Positions 8,869 through 18,001 of a stretch of 64,000 bases of DNA are shown here, piece by piece. Source of the DNA: Paraburkholderia sp. BL21I4N1. GTDB taxonomy: Bacteria > Pseudomonadota > Gammaproteobacteria > Burkholderiales > Burkholderiaceae. Both the position numbers and the translations under genes were made by a program. How positions within the stretch are numbered: position 1 is the first letter of the stretch; every line of letters starts with the position of its first letter. Location: NCBI RefSeq assembly GCF_002973525.1, contig NZ_PVEN01000011.1, positions 186,001 through 250,000 of the forward strand, in the 5' to 3' direction. Below the pieces are notes generated by a model, which saw only the letters and a list, made by a program, of their open reading frames with translations, was not told the origin of the DNA and searched no databases.

Positions 8869-9408
8869 TCAGGCCGTCAGAGCCGTCTGCATGCTGGCAA
8901 GCCGCGCGCGGACCGAGGTATCGAGCACTTCGTCGCCAACCGTCACGCGCACACCGCCGATCAACGACGAGTCGACTTCGACCGTCGGCTTCAGCTTGCG
9001 ATGGAACTTGCGTTCGAGACTTGCGACGAGGTCGTTCAACTGCGCGCCTTCGAGCGGGAATGCGCTGACGATCAGCACATCGGCCGCCCCTTCGCGGGCG
9101 TTCTTCAACTCTTCGAACTGCGTGGCGATTTCCGGCAGCAATTGCAGGCGATGGTTATCGACCAGCATTTGCACCAGATTCTTCGCTTGCGCATTGTCCT
9201 TGAGCGGCGACTTGACCGCGGCCAGCAGCAGTTCGCTGACCTGGGCGCGGCTTACTTTCGGGCTCGAGGCGATCGACAGCACTTCGGGCAGACGCGCAAC
9301 CTGTGCCAGCTCCTGCACGAGCGTGGACCAGGCGGCGATGTCACCAGCTTCGGCCACGCCAAACAGCGCTTCTGCGTACGGACGGGCGATGGTTGCAAGT
9401 TCGGCCAT
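8869..9408 (-). CDS. atpH: ATP synthase F1 delta subunit
   Basis: A 179-residue delta (OSCP-type) subunit that holds the peripheral stalk to the top of F1. The start MAELATIARPYAEALF is typical, and the C-terminal part has the usual GGVRVTVGDEVLDTSVRARL motif. Only two bases separate its start from the atpF stop, which suggests translational coupling. Confidence 0.98.
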   Translation of the reverse strand: MAELATIARPYAEALFGVAEAGDIAAWSTLVQELAQVARLPEVLSIASSPKVSRAQVSELLLAAVKSPLKDNAQAKNLVQMLVDNHRLQLLPEIATQFEELKNAREGAADVLIVSAFPLEGAQLNDLVASLERKFHRKLKPTVEVDSSLIGGVRVTVGDEVLDTSVRARLASMQTALTA

Positions 9409-9410
9409 GA

Positions 9411-9881
9411 TCAGAGCTCGGCTTTCAGTTGATTCAGCAGGTCAGCGTGAGCTGCCTGGTCGACTTCGCGCTTCAGGATCTGTTCAGCGCCCTTCACAGC
9501 GAGTGCAGCGACTTCGCCGCGCAGCGTTTCGCGCGCCTTCACGACTTGCTGGTCCGCGTCGGCCTTCGCTTGCGCGATGATACGAGCGGCTTCAGCGTGT
9601 GCTTGAGCCTTGATTTCGTCGGCGACTGTCACAGCGCGCTTTTCTGCGTCGGCGATACGTTGCTGACCGTCGTTGCGTGCCTGAGCGAGTTCCTGGTCGA
9701 CGCGCTTGTGAGCGGCTTCGAGTTCAGCCTTGCCCTTTTCAGCAGCCGACAAACCGTCAGCAATCTTCTTCGAGCGCTCGTCGAGGGCGTTGATCAACGG
9801 CGGCCACACGAACTTCATCGTGAACCACGCGAGGATCAGGAACACGACCATTTGCGCAAACAGGGTTGCGTTGAGATTCAC
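9411..9881 (-). CDS. atpF: ATP synthase Fo subunit b
   Basis: A 156-residue peripheral stalk subunit. One N-terminal membrane helix (about residues 7-27, FAQMVVFLILAWFTMKFVW) is followed by a long charged coiled coil rich in Ala, Glu, Lys and Gln, as expected for the dimeric b stalk. It sits between atpE and atpH. Confidence 0.98.
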   Translation of the reverse strand: MNLNATLFAQMVVFLILAWFTMKFVWPPLINALDERSKKIADGLSAAEKGKAELEAAHKRVDQELAQARNDGQQRIADAEKRAVTVADEIKAQAHAEAARIIAQAKADADQQVVKARETLRGEVAALAVKGAEQILKREVDQAAHADLLNQLKAEL

Positions 9882-10019
9882 GGTGTTTCCTTAAACGTTG
9901 CTAGTTCGGAAAGTGAAACGGCAAGGCGCTCATCGATTCTGTATTCGATCAGCGCCCAAGTGCCCGTTCCGCCCTGCGCCCTCACTAGTTATAGCTCAGG
10001 CGCAAACTTCCGAGGAACC

Positions 10020-10289
10020 TCAGCCTGCCAGCTTCGACAGCAGCGGGTTCGCGAACGCGAACAGCATTGCCACACCAACGCCAATCAGAAACGCCGCATC
10101 GATCAGACCAGCCAGCAGGAACATCTTGGTTTGCAGCGGGTTCATCAATTCCGGCTGACGTGCACATGCTTCGATGTACTTGCCACCCATCAGGCCGATA
10201 CCGATACAGGCGCCGATTGCACCCAGGCCGATGATGATGCCGATACCGATGGCGGTCAGACCCTGGATGTTGGCGATGAAAGCTTGCAT
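10020..10289 (-). CDS. atpE: ATP synthase Fo subunit c
   Basis: An 89-residue proteolipid that forms the rotating c-ring. Two membrane helices joined by a polar loop (ARQPE) are clear. The proton-carrying acidic residue is the Asp in GLIDAAFLIGVG of helix 2, and helix 1 has the Gly-rich IGLGAIGACIGIGL. The ATG at 10289 is chosen over one two codons upstream because AAGGAG lies six bases before it. No sodium-type glutamate is seen in helix 1, so protons are the likely coupling ion. Confidence 0.98.
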   Translation of the reverse strand: MQAFIANIQGLTAIGIGIIIGLGAIGACIGIGLMGGKYIEACARQPELMNPLQTKMFLLAGLIDAAFLIGVGVAMLFAFANPLLSKLAG

Positions 10290-10385
10290 GATCACTCCTT
10301 TGTGAAAAGTCTTTTAGAACTGGTTGGAACTGGGATTTAAAAACTAAAGCTAAAACCAAAAACTATTCGCGACGCGCAGCCGCTA

Positions 10386-11237
10386 CTAGTGGGTATCGTG
10401 AGCCTGGCCGATGTACACCAGCGTCAGCATCATGAAAATGAACGCTTGCAGCAGAACGATCAAAATGTGGAAGATCGCCCAGACCGTGCCTGCGATCACA
10501 TGGCCGATAAAGCCAAGCACCGTCACGTCCGCGCCGAAACCCCACATGCTGCCGAGCAGGGCAATCAGCAGGAACAACAGTTCGCCCGCATACATGTTGC
10601 CGAACAGCCGCATGCCGAGCGAGACCGTCTTGGCGACGAACTCGATGATGTTCAATGCAAGGTTCGGGATCCACAGCAGCGGATGCGCACCGAACGGAGC
10701 GGACAGCAGTTCATGCACGAAGCCGCCGGCGCCCTTGATCTTGAAGTTGTAGTAAATCATCAGCGCGAACACACCGAGGGCGATGCCGAGCGTGCCGTTC
10801 AGGTCGGCGGTCGGCACGATACGGTGGTGCGGGATGACTTCGGACAGACCCAGCAGGCCGATCACCTTGCCCGGCAGGTCCACGGGGATAAAGTCGAGCG
10901 AATTCATCAGCGCAACCCAGACGAACACGGTCAGGGCCAACGGTGCGATGAAGGTGCGCGAGCCGTGGATCATCGACTTCGATTGATCCTCGACCATTTC
11001 GACCAGCATTTCGATTGCGCACTGGAAACGACCCGGCACGCCGGACGTTGCCTTGCGGGCAGCGAGATGCAGAATGAAGATGGTGGCCAGACCGCAAACG
11101 ATCGACCAGAAAAGGGTGTCCAGATTCCACACGTGAATGTCGAAAATCGACGTCTGATGCGCGGTGGAAAAGTTCTGCAAGTGGTGCGCGATGTACTCGG
11201 ACGGATCCATTGCGCGCGTGCCTTCGCTAGCTGCCAT
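10386..11237 (-). CDS. atpB: ATP synthase Fo subunit a
   Basis: A 283-residue membrane subunit that forms the proton half-channels against the c-ring. The essential arginine is in GMRLFGNMYAGE, and the sequence ends in the hydrophobic helices LLQAFIFMMLTLVYIGQAH. The start at 11237 (MAASEGTRAMDP) matches my recollection of Burkholderia AtpB; an ATG nine codons later is possible. It follows atpI by 160 bp. Confidence 0.97.
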   Translation of the reverse strand: MAASEGTRAMDPSEYIAHHLQNFSTAHQTSIFDIHVWNLDTLFWSIVCGLATIFILHLAARKATSGVPGRFQCAIEMLVEMVEDQSKSMIHGSRTFIAPLALTVFVWVALMNSLDFIPVDLPGKVIGLLGLSEVIPHHRIVPTADLNGTLGIALGVFALMIYYNFKIKGAGGFVHELLSAPFGAHPLLWIPNLALNIIEFVAKTVSLGMRLFGNMYAGELLFLLIALLGSMWGFGADVTVLGFIGHVIAGTVWAIFHILIVLLQAFIFMMLTLVYIGQAHDTH

Positions 11238-11397
11238 ATCGTTAAAGCCACCCAAATTGTCGAAAATCGTCTTAGACCGTTCTCGCAGCAATGCTGTATT
11301 GCGGGAACACGCCGGGTGCGGATCGTGTCATATCCGCACTCCTGATGCCGGCGCTGCGCGCCAGCCTGAATTTTGTACTGCTTTTGTTCCAGCGACC

Positions 11398-11940
11398 TTA
11401 GCGCCAGGCTAAGGCGATCCAGTACGTCTTGAGCGCGACGAGGTAGGTCACGAGCAGCGGAACCCAGCTTACGTCGTGATACCAGAAGGCGATGACTACA
11501 AACATCGCGATCGTTGTCCCCATCTTGAGCGCTTCGCCAATCATCCAGCTCATGGCTGTTGTGGCGCCGCTCAGCGTTCTAAGTCGTGCCGCGAACAACG
11601 CGCTCGGCACCCAGCAGATCGCTCCCCCCAGGAACGCGGACAGCGCAGCATCGCCCGGAGGCTTGTAGAACAGCCACCATAAGAGCGTTGCACCCAGGGA
11701 CAAAACCATTTGCGCCGCCACGACCTTGAAAGGCGTAACGCGCGATGGACGACTCACATTCGGACCAAACAGCTTTTCAGCTTCGGTCCGCGTGAGCGGA
11801 ACGATATTGTTATCTTGCTGCTCGACATCCCACGCTTCGTCAGAAGGGACTCGCTGACCGGTGGACGCAACGGAAGCGATGCGTTCAGCGGATTCGTCGT
11901 GCCCATTCTTCGGCGCTTGATTCGACGTTTTGACCGCCAT
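11398..11940 (-). CDS. atpI: ATP synthase subunit I (AtpI)
   Basis: A 180-residue small membrane protein at the head of the atp operon. The N-terminal 75 residues are hydrophilic; after that come about four membrane helices, for example VVAAQMVLSLGATLLWWLF and MGTTIAMFVVIAFWY. AtpI-family proteins help assemble the c-ring. The long hydrophilic N-terminus is larger than in E. coli AtpI but is common in beta-proteobacteria as far as I recall. Confidence 0.88.
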   Translation of the reverse strand: MAVKTSNQAPKNGHDESAERIASVASTGQRVPSDEAWDVEQQDNNIVPLTRTEAEKLFGPNVSRPSRVTPFKVVAAQMVLSLGATLLWWLFYKPPGDAALSAFLGGAICWVPSALFAARLRTLSGATTAMSWMIGEALKMGTTIAMFVVIAFWYHDVSWVPLLVTYLVALKTYWIALAWR

Positions 11941-12606
11941 CGCAGTGTTCCGAAAGTCTTGTTCCAGCCCGCCAGCTTACGCTGCGCTTACGGGGTTGCC
12001 GTGCAATTAAATCCGGGCGATTGTAAGCGATAGTTGCAGGCAATTCAAGACTTTAGGCCGTTCAATAAGCTGCGTGAAACCGGCCCTCACGATACGGGAA
12101 TGGCTGTCTGGCGGGGCAAAACGCGCCAAATGTAAGGCGGCTGGGGGGTGGCAAAACATGCGCCTTGAATCGCGCCAATTTGCGCTCGCGCAAACGGGCT
12201 TTTAACGCTGTAACGGCCGTCTCGAAAATGCAACAAACGCTGATTTTTGCGCGCGTGGGTGGACAGGTAGGGCGACGTTGGGTAAGCAATCGGCTTCGTG
12301 AGCTGCGTTAGCTGATAACCATGCGCGGCGATGAGGATTCCAACACGCGGTGCAACGCGATCACATGGAAGTCTCGGCAAAGACGACGCGGTCAATCCGT
12401 ACACATCTGCAATCCTGATTATCCAACCCTGGATTTAGTTAGGATTCCAGCACGCTTTGACAGGCGACATAGCAATCACCGTTGCATCGCAAGTGCACGC
12501 CTGGCCCTACCCCGTCGCTGTTGATAACCCGACACGCGCCAAATAGCTTGCGTACGCGAAATCTCGCCCGATATTCGCGTTGCAAGCCACGACTTCAACT
12601 CGCCCG
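11941..12606. other. Intergenic region between parB and atpI
   Basis: A 666-bp gap. It contains the atp promoter at its left end and, at its right end, a stem-loop after parB (12546-12587, arms GCTTGC and GCAAGC with an inner CGCGAA/TTCGCG pairing). Short frames here overlap on both strands with no good start sites, so I call no gene. Confidence 0.6.
12020..12048 (-). promoter_or_regulatory. Probable sigma-70 promoter of the atp operon
   Basis: On the minus strand TTGAAT (12048-12043) is followed after exactly 17 bases by TACAAT (12025-12020). Transcription would begin near 12013, leaving about 70 bases of leader before atpI. Confidence 0.7.
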
Positions 12607-13497
12607 TCAAACAGCCGCAGCGTTACCGCGCAGCCGCACGAGAATACCTTCCAGCGCATCCAGATCGCCGAAGTCGACCAGCACCTGCCCTCGCCCGCGT
12701 CGGCCGAGTTTGATCTTCACCGTCGCCGCCAGCAAATCGGACAGCTCTTCCTCGAGCCGCCGCGTGTCGCGACCGCCATCGGGATTCGCGCGCGCCTTCA
12801 CGGCCGGCGCGGCTTTGGTGGTCGTCGTGACCAATTTTTCTGTCTCACGGACCGACATGCGCTTGTTGACCACCTGATTGGCCAACGTGATCTGCGTCGC
12901 GGCGTCCACGGCCAACAGCGCGCGCGCATGGCCCATGTCCAGATCGCCGGCAAGCAGCATGGTCTGTACCGGCGACGCCAGGTTGAGCAGGCGCAGCAAA
13001 TTCGACACCGCGCTGCGCGAACGACCCACCGACTCCGCCGCCTGCTCGTGCGTGAAATTGAACTCGTCGAGCAGGCGTTGGATGCCCTGCGCCTCTTCCA
13101 GCGGATTCAGGTCTTCGCGCTGGATATTCTCGATCAGCGCCATCGCCGCGGCGGCCTGATCCGGCACATCCTTGACGAGCACCGGCACTTCGCTCAGGCC
13201 CGCAAGCCGCGCCGCGCGGAAGCGTCGCTCGCCGGCGATGATTTCGTATTTGTCCGCCGAGACGGGGCGCACCAGGATCGGTTGCATCAAACCCTGAGCG
13301 CGGATACTCGCCGCCAACTCCTGCAACGCGCCTTCGTCCATGCGCGTGCGCGGCTGATACTTGCCCGCCTGCATCTTGCTAAGCGGCAGCACGTTCGGCG
13401 CGCCTTCAATGGTAACGGCCTCGGTGATGTCCGCGCTGCCACCCAGCAGTGCTTCTAGGCCGCGACCCAATCCCTTCTTTCTCGCTACTGCGTTCAT
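12607..13497 (-). CDS. parB: Chromosome partitioning protein ParB
   Basis: A 296-residue ParB/Spo0J family protein that loads at parS and spreads as a CTP-dependent clamp. The conserved nucleotide-binding motif GERRFRAARLAG is near residue 90, preceded by QPRTRMDEGALQELAASI. A helix-turn-helix segment (about 135-200, with SRSAVSNLLRLLNL) would read parS, and the C-terminal part dimerises. It starts 18 bp after parA. Two perfect parS sites lie 2.1 and 3.7 kb upstream of its start. Confidence 0.97.
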   Translation of the reverse strand: MNAVARKKGLGRGLEALLGGSADITEAVTIEGAPNVLPLSKMQAGKYQPRTRMDEGALQELAASIRAQGLMQPILVRPVSADKYEIIAGERRFRAARLAGLSEVPVLVKDVPDQAAAAMALIENIQREDLNPLEEAQGIQRLLDEFNFTHEQAAESVGRSRSAVSNLLRLLNLASPVQTMLLAGDLDMGHARALLAVDAATQITLANQVVNKRMSVRETEKLVTTTTKAAPAVKARANPDGGRDTRRLEEELSDLLAATVKIKLGRRGRGQVLVDFGDLDALEGILVRLRGNAAAV

Positions 13498-13515
13498 CGT
13501 GCTTCCTCGATCCGC

Positions 13516-14307
13516 TTAGGATGCCTGGGGCGCGTCGTTCAACGCGCGCACCCGTTCAATCATTTCCGCGCCGAATTGCACGTACGCCTGCGCGCCGCGC
13601 GATGCCCGGTCGAACACCACGCCCGGCAATCCGTAGCTGGGCGCTTCGGCCAGACGCACATTGCGCGGGATCACTGCGTCGAATACCTTGTCGCCGAAAT
13701 GCTCTTTCAATTGATCGGACACTTGCTGTTGCAGCGTGATGCGCGGGTCGAACATGACGCGCAACAGGCCGATCACTTTCAGATCGCGGTTCAGGTTGGC
13801 ATGCACCTGCTTGATCGTGTTGACCAGATCGGACAGCCCTTCGAGCGCGAAGTACTCGCATTGCATCGGAATCACGACGCCGTGTGCGGCGCACAGGCCA
13901 TTAAGCGTCAGCAGCGACAAAGCCGGCGGGCAATCGATCAGCACGAAATCGTATTCGCCTTCGACCGCGGCAAGCGCGTTCTTCAATTGCCGCTCACGGT
14001 TCTGGACGCTGACCAGCTCGACTTCAGCGCCGGCGAGTTCGCGATTCGCCGGCAGCACGTCATAGCCCACCGCCTCGGGCCGTACGCGCGCATCGGTCAC
14101 GGCGACGCCATCCACCAGCACTTCGTAGACCGTATTCGCGCAGGCGGCTTTGTCGATGCCGCTACCCATCGTGGCGTTACCTTGCGGGTCCAGATCGATG
14201 AGAAGGACACGCTGTCCCTGCGCTGCCAAGCTCGCGGCCAGATTGACTGTGGTCGTCGTCTTGCCGACGCCGCCTTTCTGGTTCGCAACGCAGAAGATTT
14301 TTGCCAT
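13516..14307 (-). CDS. parA: Chromosome partitioning ATPase ParA
   Basis: A 263-residue ParA/Soj ATPase. The deviant Walker A motif KGGVGKTT is at residues 11-18, with LIDLDPQGNAT and the Walker B stretch FVLIDCPPALSLL. There is no N-terminal DNA-binding extension, so it is the chromosomal (Soj) type and not a plasmid type Ia. ParA binds DNA non-specifically and moves ParB-parS complexes. It is followed by parB and preceded by rsmG with a 117-bp gap. Confidence 0.97.
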   Translation of the reverse strand: MAKIFCVANQKGGVGKTTTTVNLAASLAAQGQRVLLIDLDPQGNATMGSGIDKAACANTVYEVLVDGVAVTDARVRPEAVGYDVLPANRELAGAEVELVSVQNRERQLKNALAAVEGEYDFVLIDCPPALSLLTLNGLCAAHGVVIPMQCEYFALEGLSDLVNTIKQVHANLNRDLKVIGLLRVMFDPRITLQQQVSDQLKEHFGDKVFDAVIPRNVRLAEAPSYGLPGVVFDRASRGAQAYVQFGAEMIERVRALNDAPQAS

Positions 14308-14424
14308 CGTTGGTGTGTCCCTTTTGCTGCCTGGATGAAGTAAGTAAAGCGCACTACTGGTACGGGGTGCGGCTAATTGGCTAATCGCCAGTGGCTAGTG
14401 GCCACGCCGCGAAGCCTGCGGCTG

Positions 14425-15108
14425 TCAGCCGGCCGCATCCACCCGAACCTTGATCAGATGCCGCTCGGCATCGAGCGACGGCACATTCAGCCGGATGATC
14501 TGTTCCACATGGGCGCCTGCGGGCAAGCGCTCGATCTCGCCGTCCGGGCGCACACCTTTCATCGCCCAGATCGCGCCCTGGTCCGCAACCAGATGACGGG
14601 CCAGTGTAACGAAATCCGAGAGCTCTGCGAATGCGCGCGAGACGATAACGTCGAACTTTGCGGGTACTTCGTCGCCCGGCTGCAAAGTCTCGACGCGGCC
14701 GGTCACCACCGACAGATTCGCCAAACCCAGTTCGGCCTTGGCCTGCGATTGAAACGCCGTCTTCTTATGAACGATGTCGTTCACAGTGACAGTCCATTCA
14801 GGCAGAACGATGGCGAGCACGATACCCGGCAACCCGCCGCCGGAGCCGACGTCGAGCACCGACGACGGACCACGCGGCGCCAGATGCGGCACGATCGAAA
14901 GCGAATCGAGAATGTGCTGGATCAGCATCTGTCGCGGATCGCGGATGGCCGTCAGGTTGTAGACGGCATTCCACTTCGACAGCAACGCAACATAGTCGAG
15001 CAGCTTGCCAAGCTGGGCGTCGCTCAAATCAAGGCCGAGTTCGCGGACGCCCTCTTCCAGCAACGGCGCCAACGCTTCCCGACCGCTTCCCTTCTGACTT
15101 GCCGTCAT
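14425..15108 (-). CDS. rsmG: 16S rRNA m7G527 methyltransferase RsmG
   Basis: A 227-residue SAM-dependent methyltransferase that modifies G527 of 16S rRNA. The SAM-binding loop VLDVGSGGGLPGIVLA is near residue 78, and VSRAFAEL and KFDVIVSRAF-type sequence follow. The start overlaps the mnmG stop by four bases (ATGA), a usual mnmG-rsmG arrangement. Confidence 0.97.
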   Translation of the reverse strand: MTASQKGSGREALAPLLEEGVRELGLDLSDAQLGKLLDYVALLSKWNAVYNLTAIRDPRQMLIQHILDSLSIVPHLAPRGPSSVLDVGSGGGLPGIVLAIVLPEWTVTVNDIVHKKTAFQSQAKAELGLANLSVVTGRVETLQPGDEVPAKFDVIVSRAFAELSDFVTLARHLVADQGAIWAMKGVRPDGEIERLPAGAHVEQIIRLNVPSLDAERHLIKVRVDAAG

Positions 15109-17063
15109 TGCGTCACCGGCGTGCTGTCGGTGCCGGGTTCGGTGGGTTTCGTCGAACGACGCCCCAAGCCGCGCTTCAGATGAACCATCAGCAAAGAGAT
15201 CGCCGCCGGCGTAATGCCAGAAATGCGCGACGCTTGACCGATGGTTTCGGGACGGAATTGCGTCAGCTTCTGGCGCGCTTCGAACGACAGTCCTCGCACG
15301 TCCGCGTAATCCAATCCTTCCGGCAGGCGGGTGCTTTCGTGGGCTTCATTGCGCTCGATCTCGCCGGCCTGACGGTCGATATAGCCCTGATATTTGATAC
15401 CAATTTCGATCTGTTCCTTGATCTGAGCGAGCAGCACCTCATCTTCCGCCAGGATTTCCGGCGCAGCGCAGGCACCTGCACGCAGGCCGCAGACGCCGTC
15501 GTACGAGACACCCGGGCGACGCAGCAGATCGGCCAGGCTGTACTCATGGTCAATTGGCTTGCCGAGCAGCGCGGTTGCGTCGTCGGCCGATAACGTCTTA
15601 GGATTCACCCACGTCGTGCGAAGGCGTTCTGTTTCACGTGAAACAGCATCGCGCTTGCGGCTAAACGCGTCCCAACGGACGTCGTCAACCACGCCAAGCT
15701 CGCGGCCCATCTCCGTCAAACGCATATCGGCATTGTCTTCACGCAGGCTCAGACGATACTCGGCGCGGCTCGTGAACATGCGATACGGCTCCGACACGCC
15801 GCGCGTGACCAGATCGTCCACCAGCACACCAAGGTAAGCCTGATCGCGACGCGGGCACCATGCTTCCTTGCCTTGAACGAACAGACCTGCGTTGATACCA
15901 GCCAACAGGCCTTGCGCCGCAGCCTCCTCATAACCAGTCGTGCCATTGATTTGACCAGCGAAGAACAGACCGTTGATTACCTTCGTTTCCAGCGATGCCT
16001 TCAATCCACGCGGATCGAAGTAGTCGTACTCAATCGCATAGCCGGGACGCAAGATGTGCGCATGCTCCAAACCGCGCATCGACCGCACCAACTCCAACTG
16101 CACGTCAAACGGCAGGCTTGTCGAAATACCGTTCGGGTAGTACTCGTTGGTCGTCAGGCCTTCCGGCTCCAAGAAAATCTGGTGCGATTCCTTCGACGCA
16201 AACCGATGAATCTTGTCCTCGATCGATGGGCAATAACGCGGCCCCACCCCCTCGATCACGCCGGTGTACATCGGCGAACGATCAAGACCGCCGCGGATGA
16301 TGTCATGCGTCCGTTCATTCGTATGCGTGACCCAGCACGGCACTTGCCGCGGATGCTGCTCGACCCGACCGAGAAACGAGAACACCGGCACCGGATCCAG
16401 ATCGCCCGGTTGCTCTTCGAGCTTCGAGAAATCGATCGTACGGCCGTCGATACGCGGCGGCGTCCCGGTCTTGAGGCGCCCTTGCGGCAGCTTCAATTCC
16501 TTCAGACGCGCGGACAGCGACACCGAAGCCGGATCGCCGGCGCGGCCGCCGGTGTAGTTGTTCAAACCCACGTGAATCTTGCCGTCGAGGAACGTCCCCG
16601 CCGTCAGCACGACAGCGCGCGAGCGGAACTGAATCCCCACTTGCGTCACCGCGCCGACCACGCGATCACCCTCCACCATCAGATCGTCAACCGCTTGCTG
16701 GAACAGCCACAGATTCGGCTGATTTTCCAACCGATGCCGGATTGCCTGCTTGTACAACAGACGGTCCGCCTGCGCGCGCGTCGCCCGAACGGCCGGTCCT
16801 TTCGACGAGTTGAGGATACGGAACTGGATACCGCCCTCGTCCGTCGCGGCCGCCATCGCACCGCCGAGCGCATCGACTTCCTTAACCAGATGGCCTTTGC
16901 CAATGCCGCCAATCGACGGATTGCAGCTCATCTGGCCGAGGGTTTCTATGTTGTGGGTCAGCAGGAGCGTGGTGTTACCCATGCGCGCCGAAGCCAATGC
17001 GGCTTCGGTACCGGCATGTCCGCCGCCGACGACGATTACGTCAAATTCTGTGGGAAAGAGCAT
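15105..17063 (-). CDS. mnmG: tRNA uridine-5-carboxymethylaminomethyl modification enzyme MnmG
   Basis: A 652-residue FAD protein that with MnmE installs the (carboxymethyl)aminomethyl group on U34 of tRNAs. The dinucleotide-binding loop VGGGHAGTEAALA is near residue 12, and GTFLDGKIH, CPSIEDKI and the C-terminal helical domain are all present. The ATG at 17063 (MLFPTEFDV) matches the known N-terminus; a GTG four codons upstream is possible. A perfect parS lies inside the gene where the protein reads DAVSRETER. MnmC at 46.9 kb completes the same modification pathway. Confidence 0.97.
   Translation of the reverse strand: MLFPTEFDVIVVGGGHAGTEAALASARMGNTTLLLTHNIETLGQMSCNPSIGGIGKGHLVKEVDALGGAMAAATDEGGIQFRILNSSKGPAVRATRAQADRLLYKQAIRHRLENQPNLWLFQQAVDDLMVEGDRVVGAVTQVGIQFRSRAVVLTAGTFLDGKIHVGLNNYTGGRAGDPASVSLSARLKELKLPQGRLKTGTPPRIDGRTIDFSKLEEQPGDLDPVPVFSFLGRVEQHPRQVPCWVTHTNERTHDIIRGGLDRSPMYTGVIEGVGPRYCPSIEDKIHRFASKESHQIFLEPEGLTTNEYYPNGISTSLPFDVQLELVRSMRGLEHAHILRPGYAIEYDYFDPRGLKASLETKVINGLFFAGQINGTTGYEEAAAQGLLAGINAGLFVQGKEAWCPRRDQAYLGVLVDDLVTRGVSEPYRMFTSRAEYRLSLREDNADMRLTEMGRELGVVDDVRWDAFSRKRDAVSRETERLRTTWVNPKTLSADDATALLGKPIDHEYSLADLLRRPGVSYDGVCGLRAGACAAPEILAEDEVLLAQIKEQIEIGIKYQGYIDRQAGEIERNEAHESTRLPEGLDYADVRGLSFEARQKLTQFRPETIGQASRISGITPAAISLLMVHLKRGLGRRSTKPTEPGTDSTPVTQ
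15630..15645. promoter_or_regulatory. parS centromere site inside mnmG
   Basis: Perfect 16-bp palindrome TGTTTCACGTGAAACA, the canonical bacterial parS. In the mnmG frame it encodes part of the residues Val-Ser-Arg-Glu-Thr. Confidence 0.95.
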
Positions 17064-17118
17064 CGCGGATCTCACGCCAGATCGTCGCGTGAGCCTTCAA
17101 AGGAAAATGTATGGGCGA

Positions 17119-17124
17119 ATTATA
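17119..17124 (-). promoter_or_regulatory. Candidate -10 element for mnmG
   Basis: A perfect TATAAT on the minus strand, 56 bases before the mnmG ATG and just after the parS-containing terminator. No good -35 hexamer is seen at 17 bases, so this is a moderate call. Confidence 0.4.
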
Positions 17125-17165
17125 ACGGGTTCGGTTTAGGCCCGAATTTCGCCCGAATGACCAGC

Positions 17166-17204
17166 CCATAAAAAAAGCGGTGTGTTTCACGTGAAACACA
17201 CCGC
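17166..17204 (-). terminator. Terminator of the first liv operon, built around parS
   Basis: On the minus strand a perfect 16-base-pair inverted repeat (17173-17204) is followed by a run of seven T residues. It comes 33 bp after the stop of the livF-like gene and so is placed to end that transcript. Confidence 0.8.
17183..17198. promoter_or_regulatory. parS centromere site
   Basis: Perfect TGTTTCACGTGAAACA in the spacer between mnmG and the upstream liv operon. It is the centre of a longer perfect palindrome (17173-17204) whose arms read AAGCGGTGTGTTTCAC. Confidence 0.96.
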
Positions 17205-17236
17205 TTCAGACATCCACACCCGACTAAAGCGAAGAA

Positions 17237-18001
17237 CTAAGCCGCCTTTTTCGCCAGGCCAAGGTACGTCTCGATCACGCGCGGATTCTGCGCCAGATCC
17301 GCCGCCGGGCCTTCCAGCGCCAATTCGCCGGTCTCAAGTACATAGCCGTAGTCGGAAATCTGCAGTGCCGCGCGGGCGTTCTGTTCGATCAGCAGTGTCG
17401 CCACGCCCGTCTGTCGCAGCGCGCTAATGATATGAAAAATCTCCTTCACGATCAGCGGTGCGAGACCTAGGCTCGGCTCATCCAGCATCAGCAGATCGGG
17501 CTTGCCCATCAGCGCCCGGCCGACCGCCAGCATTTGCCGCTCGCCGCCGGACAATGTGCCGGCCGCCTGTTGACGACGCTCCTTCAATCGCGGAAAAAGC
17601 GTGAACACCGGTTCGAGCTGATCGAGGAAGTTGCGCTCCCCTGCCCGTTTGCGACGATAGGCGCCGAGCACGAGATTGTCTTCCACCGTCATCGACGCAA
17701 ACAGCTCGCGCTTCTCCGGCACCAGACACATGCCACGCGCGACCCGCTTCTCGACCGGCACCGCGCTCACGTCCTCACCCCGATAGAGAACCGTTCCTTT
17801 CGCATGGCCGGTAGTGGGCAGCGCGCCCATGATCGCGTTCAGCAACGTCGACTTGCCTGCGCCGTTCGGCCCGATCACCGACACGATCTGCCCCGGTCGC
17901 ACTTTGATCGCCGCGCCGTGCAGCGCCTCGACCTTACCGTAGCGTACCGAGAGACCATTCACGTCGAGAATTGGGCCCGCTGCATTCATCGTGTTTTCCA
18001 T
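17237..18001 (-). CDS. Branched-chain amino acid-type ABC transporter ATPase (LivF-like)
   Basis: A 254-residue ABC ATPase. Walker A GPNGAGKST is near residue 43, the signature LSGGERQML near 150 and the Walker B LLMLDEPSLGLAP follows. The short form without the LivG-type insert makes it the LivF-like subunit. Its ATG shares one base with the TGA of the upstream fusion gene, so the two are translationally coupled. It is the last gene of the operon livH-(livM-livG)-livF. Confidence 0.93.
   Translation of the reverse strand: MENTMNAAGPILDVNGLSVRYGKVEALHGAAIKVRPGQIVSVIGPNGAGKSTLLNAIMGALPTTGHAKGTVLYRGEDVSAVPVEKRVARGMCLVPEKRELFASMTVEDNLVLGAYRRKRAGERNFLDQLEPVFTLFPRLKERRQQAAGTLSGGERQMLAVGRALMGKPDLLMLDEPSLGLAPLIVKEIFHIISALRQTGVATLLIEQNARAALQISDYGYVLETGELALEGPAADLAQNPRVIETYLGLAKKAA

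Noticed and set aside
6576..9068. An 830-codon plus-strand open frame opposite atpG and atpA
   Set aside because: It is the antisense shadow of highly conserved ATP synthase genes in GC-rich DNA; its composition is Arg/His-rich with no domain.
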